Part shown: positions 63,883 to 64,000 of the stretch, in pieces
How positions within the stretch are numbered: the stretch's first letter is position 1
How the letters are laid out: each line of letters begins with the position of its first letter
Source of the DNA: Rivularia sp. MS3
GTDB lineage: Bacteria > Cyanobacteriota > Cyanobacteriia > Cyanobacteriales > Nostocaceae
Length of the DNA: 64,000 nucleotides
NCBI GenBank assembly: GCA_019192545.1
Contig: JAHCMI010000020.1
Location: 1 to 64,000 of the forward strand
Reading direction: 5' to 3'
Notes under the pieces: model-generated
Seen by the model: only the letters and a program-made list of their open reading frames with translations
Databases searched by the model: none
Told to the model about the DNA's origin: nothing
Translations under genes and position numbers: made by a program

Positions 63883-64000
63883 TATTGGATTTCGCGAAAA
63901 GTTTGGGGTGTAGATTTTCTTCCCCCAAAACTTTCCAAGACAGATTTGATATTTTGGATTCGTAGATAAAACCTGAAACAAATAATCATGTAGAGACGTA
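63883..64000. repeat. Window end with inverted repeat fragments
   Basis: After the giant gene, 63905-63926 is the exact inverted complement of the repeat core at 33167-33188. The window ends in TAGAGACG (63991-63998), the end of the TAGAGACG/CGTCTCTA repeat. No gene was recognised. Confidence 0.6.

Noticed and set aside
1-64000. tRNA or rRNA genes
   Set aside because: I scanned for T-loop and anticodon-arm patterns and rRNA signatures and found none that I could support. A tRNA search program would be decisive.

Overview
The window reads as chromosomal DNA of a filamentous, probably heterocyst-forming cyanobacterium (Nostocales such as the Rivularia/Calothrix/Nostoc group). The evidence is divergent psbN/psbH, a CRR6-type NdhI maturation factor, a DUF760 protein, a PerR-like Fur regulator, plastid-type isoprenoid genes (ispD, ispG), many copies of the HIP1 octamer GCGATCGC, and very abundant heptameric short tandem repeats (STRRs) between genes. 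No rRNA, tRNA, CRISPR array, prophage or intact insertion sequence was recognised. Genus and species cannot be fixed from this sequence alone.

Layout. 0.6-6.5 kb: a PD-(D/E)XK-like protein, an unknown protein and a GH38 alpha-mannosidase carrying an in-frame palindromic insertion. 6.6-9.4 kb: photosystem II and housekeeping genes (psbN, psbH, tatA, pth, rpsU). 9.6-14.3 kb: rsmI, a PfkB sugar kinase, cysQ, and a two-gene operon matching the two halves of D-glutamate cyclase. 15.3-18.8 kb: small envelope proteins, an LptF/LptG permease gene broken by a nonsense codon, and a Fur-family regulator. 19.5-25.4 kb: a subtilase fused to a six-repeat lectin-like propeller, CRR6, an unknown protein, 1.3 kb of AT-rich non-coding DNA and a GT9 glycosyltransferase. 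25.6-31.6 kb: ispD, scpB, DUF760, a Deg/HtrA protease, a LysM-M23 endopeptidase and an isochorismatase-like hydrolase. 31.8-38.9 kb: a pentapeptide-repeat protein, an HNH gene pair, ispG, a Ctp protease and a Ser/Thr kinase with a degenerate glycine loop. 39-48.4 kb: a PstS-like binding protein, a prohibitin-like protein, an EF-G paralogue, a TPR protein, a PsiE-like protein, two tandem paralogous membrane proteins and a CorC/HlyC-type protein. 48.7-56.2 kb: a MITE-like inverted-repeat element, mfd (with an STRR inserted in frame), an LRR lipoprotein, its repeat-less paralogue, an FkbM methyltransferase and a small HTH protein. 56.4-63.9 kb: an apparently cytosolic subtilase with an altered oxyanion-hole position, 1.4 kb of non-coding DNA ending in strong nested inverted repeats, and a very large vWA / propeller / duplicated-domain / 31-residue-repeat protein.

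How the genes fit together. Most genes are single housekeeping or envelope functions rather than one pathway. Clear functional groups are PSII assembly (psbN/psbH), the D-glutamate cyclase pair, and envelope/periplasmic quality control (Deg, Ctp, M23, Lpt). The most unusual locus is the 56.4-63.9 kb subtilase plus giant vWA repeat protein. The second theme is dispersed palindromes and STRRs that have entered coding sequences (alpha-mannosidase, mfd, and the tails of other genes), including one palindrome nested inside another repeat.
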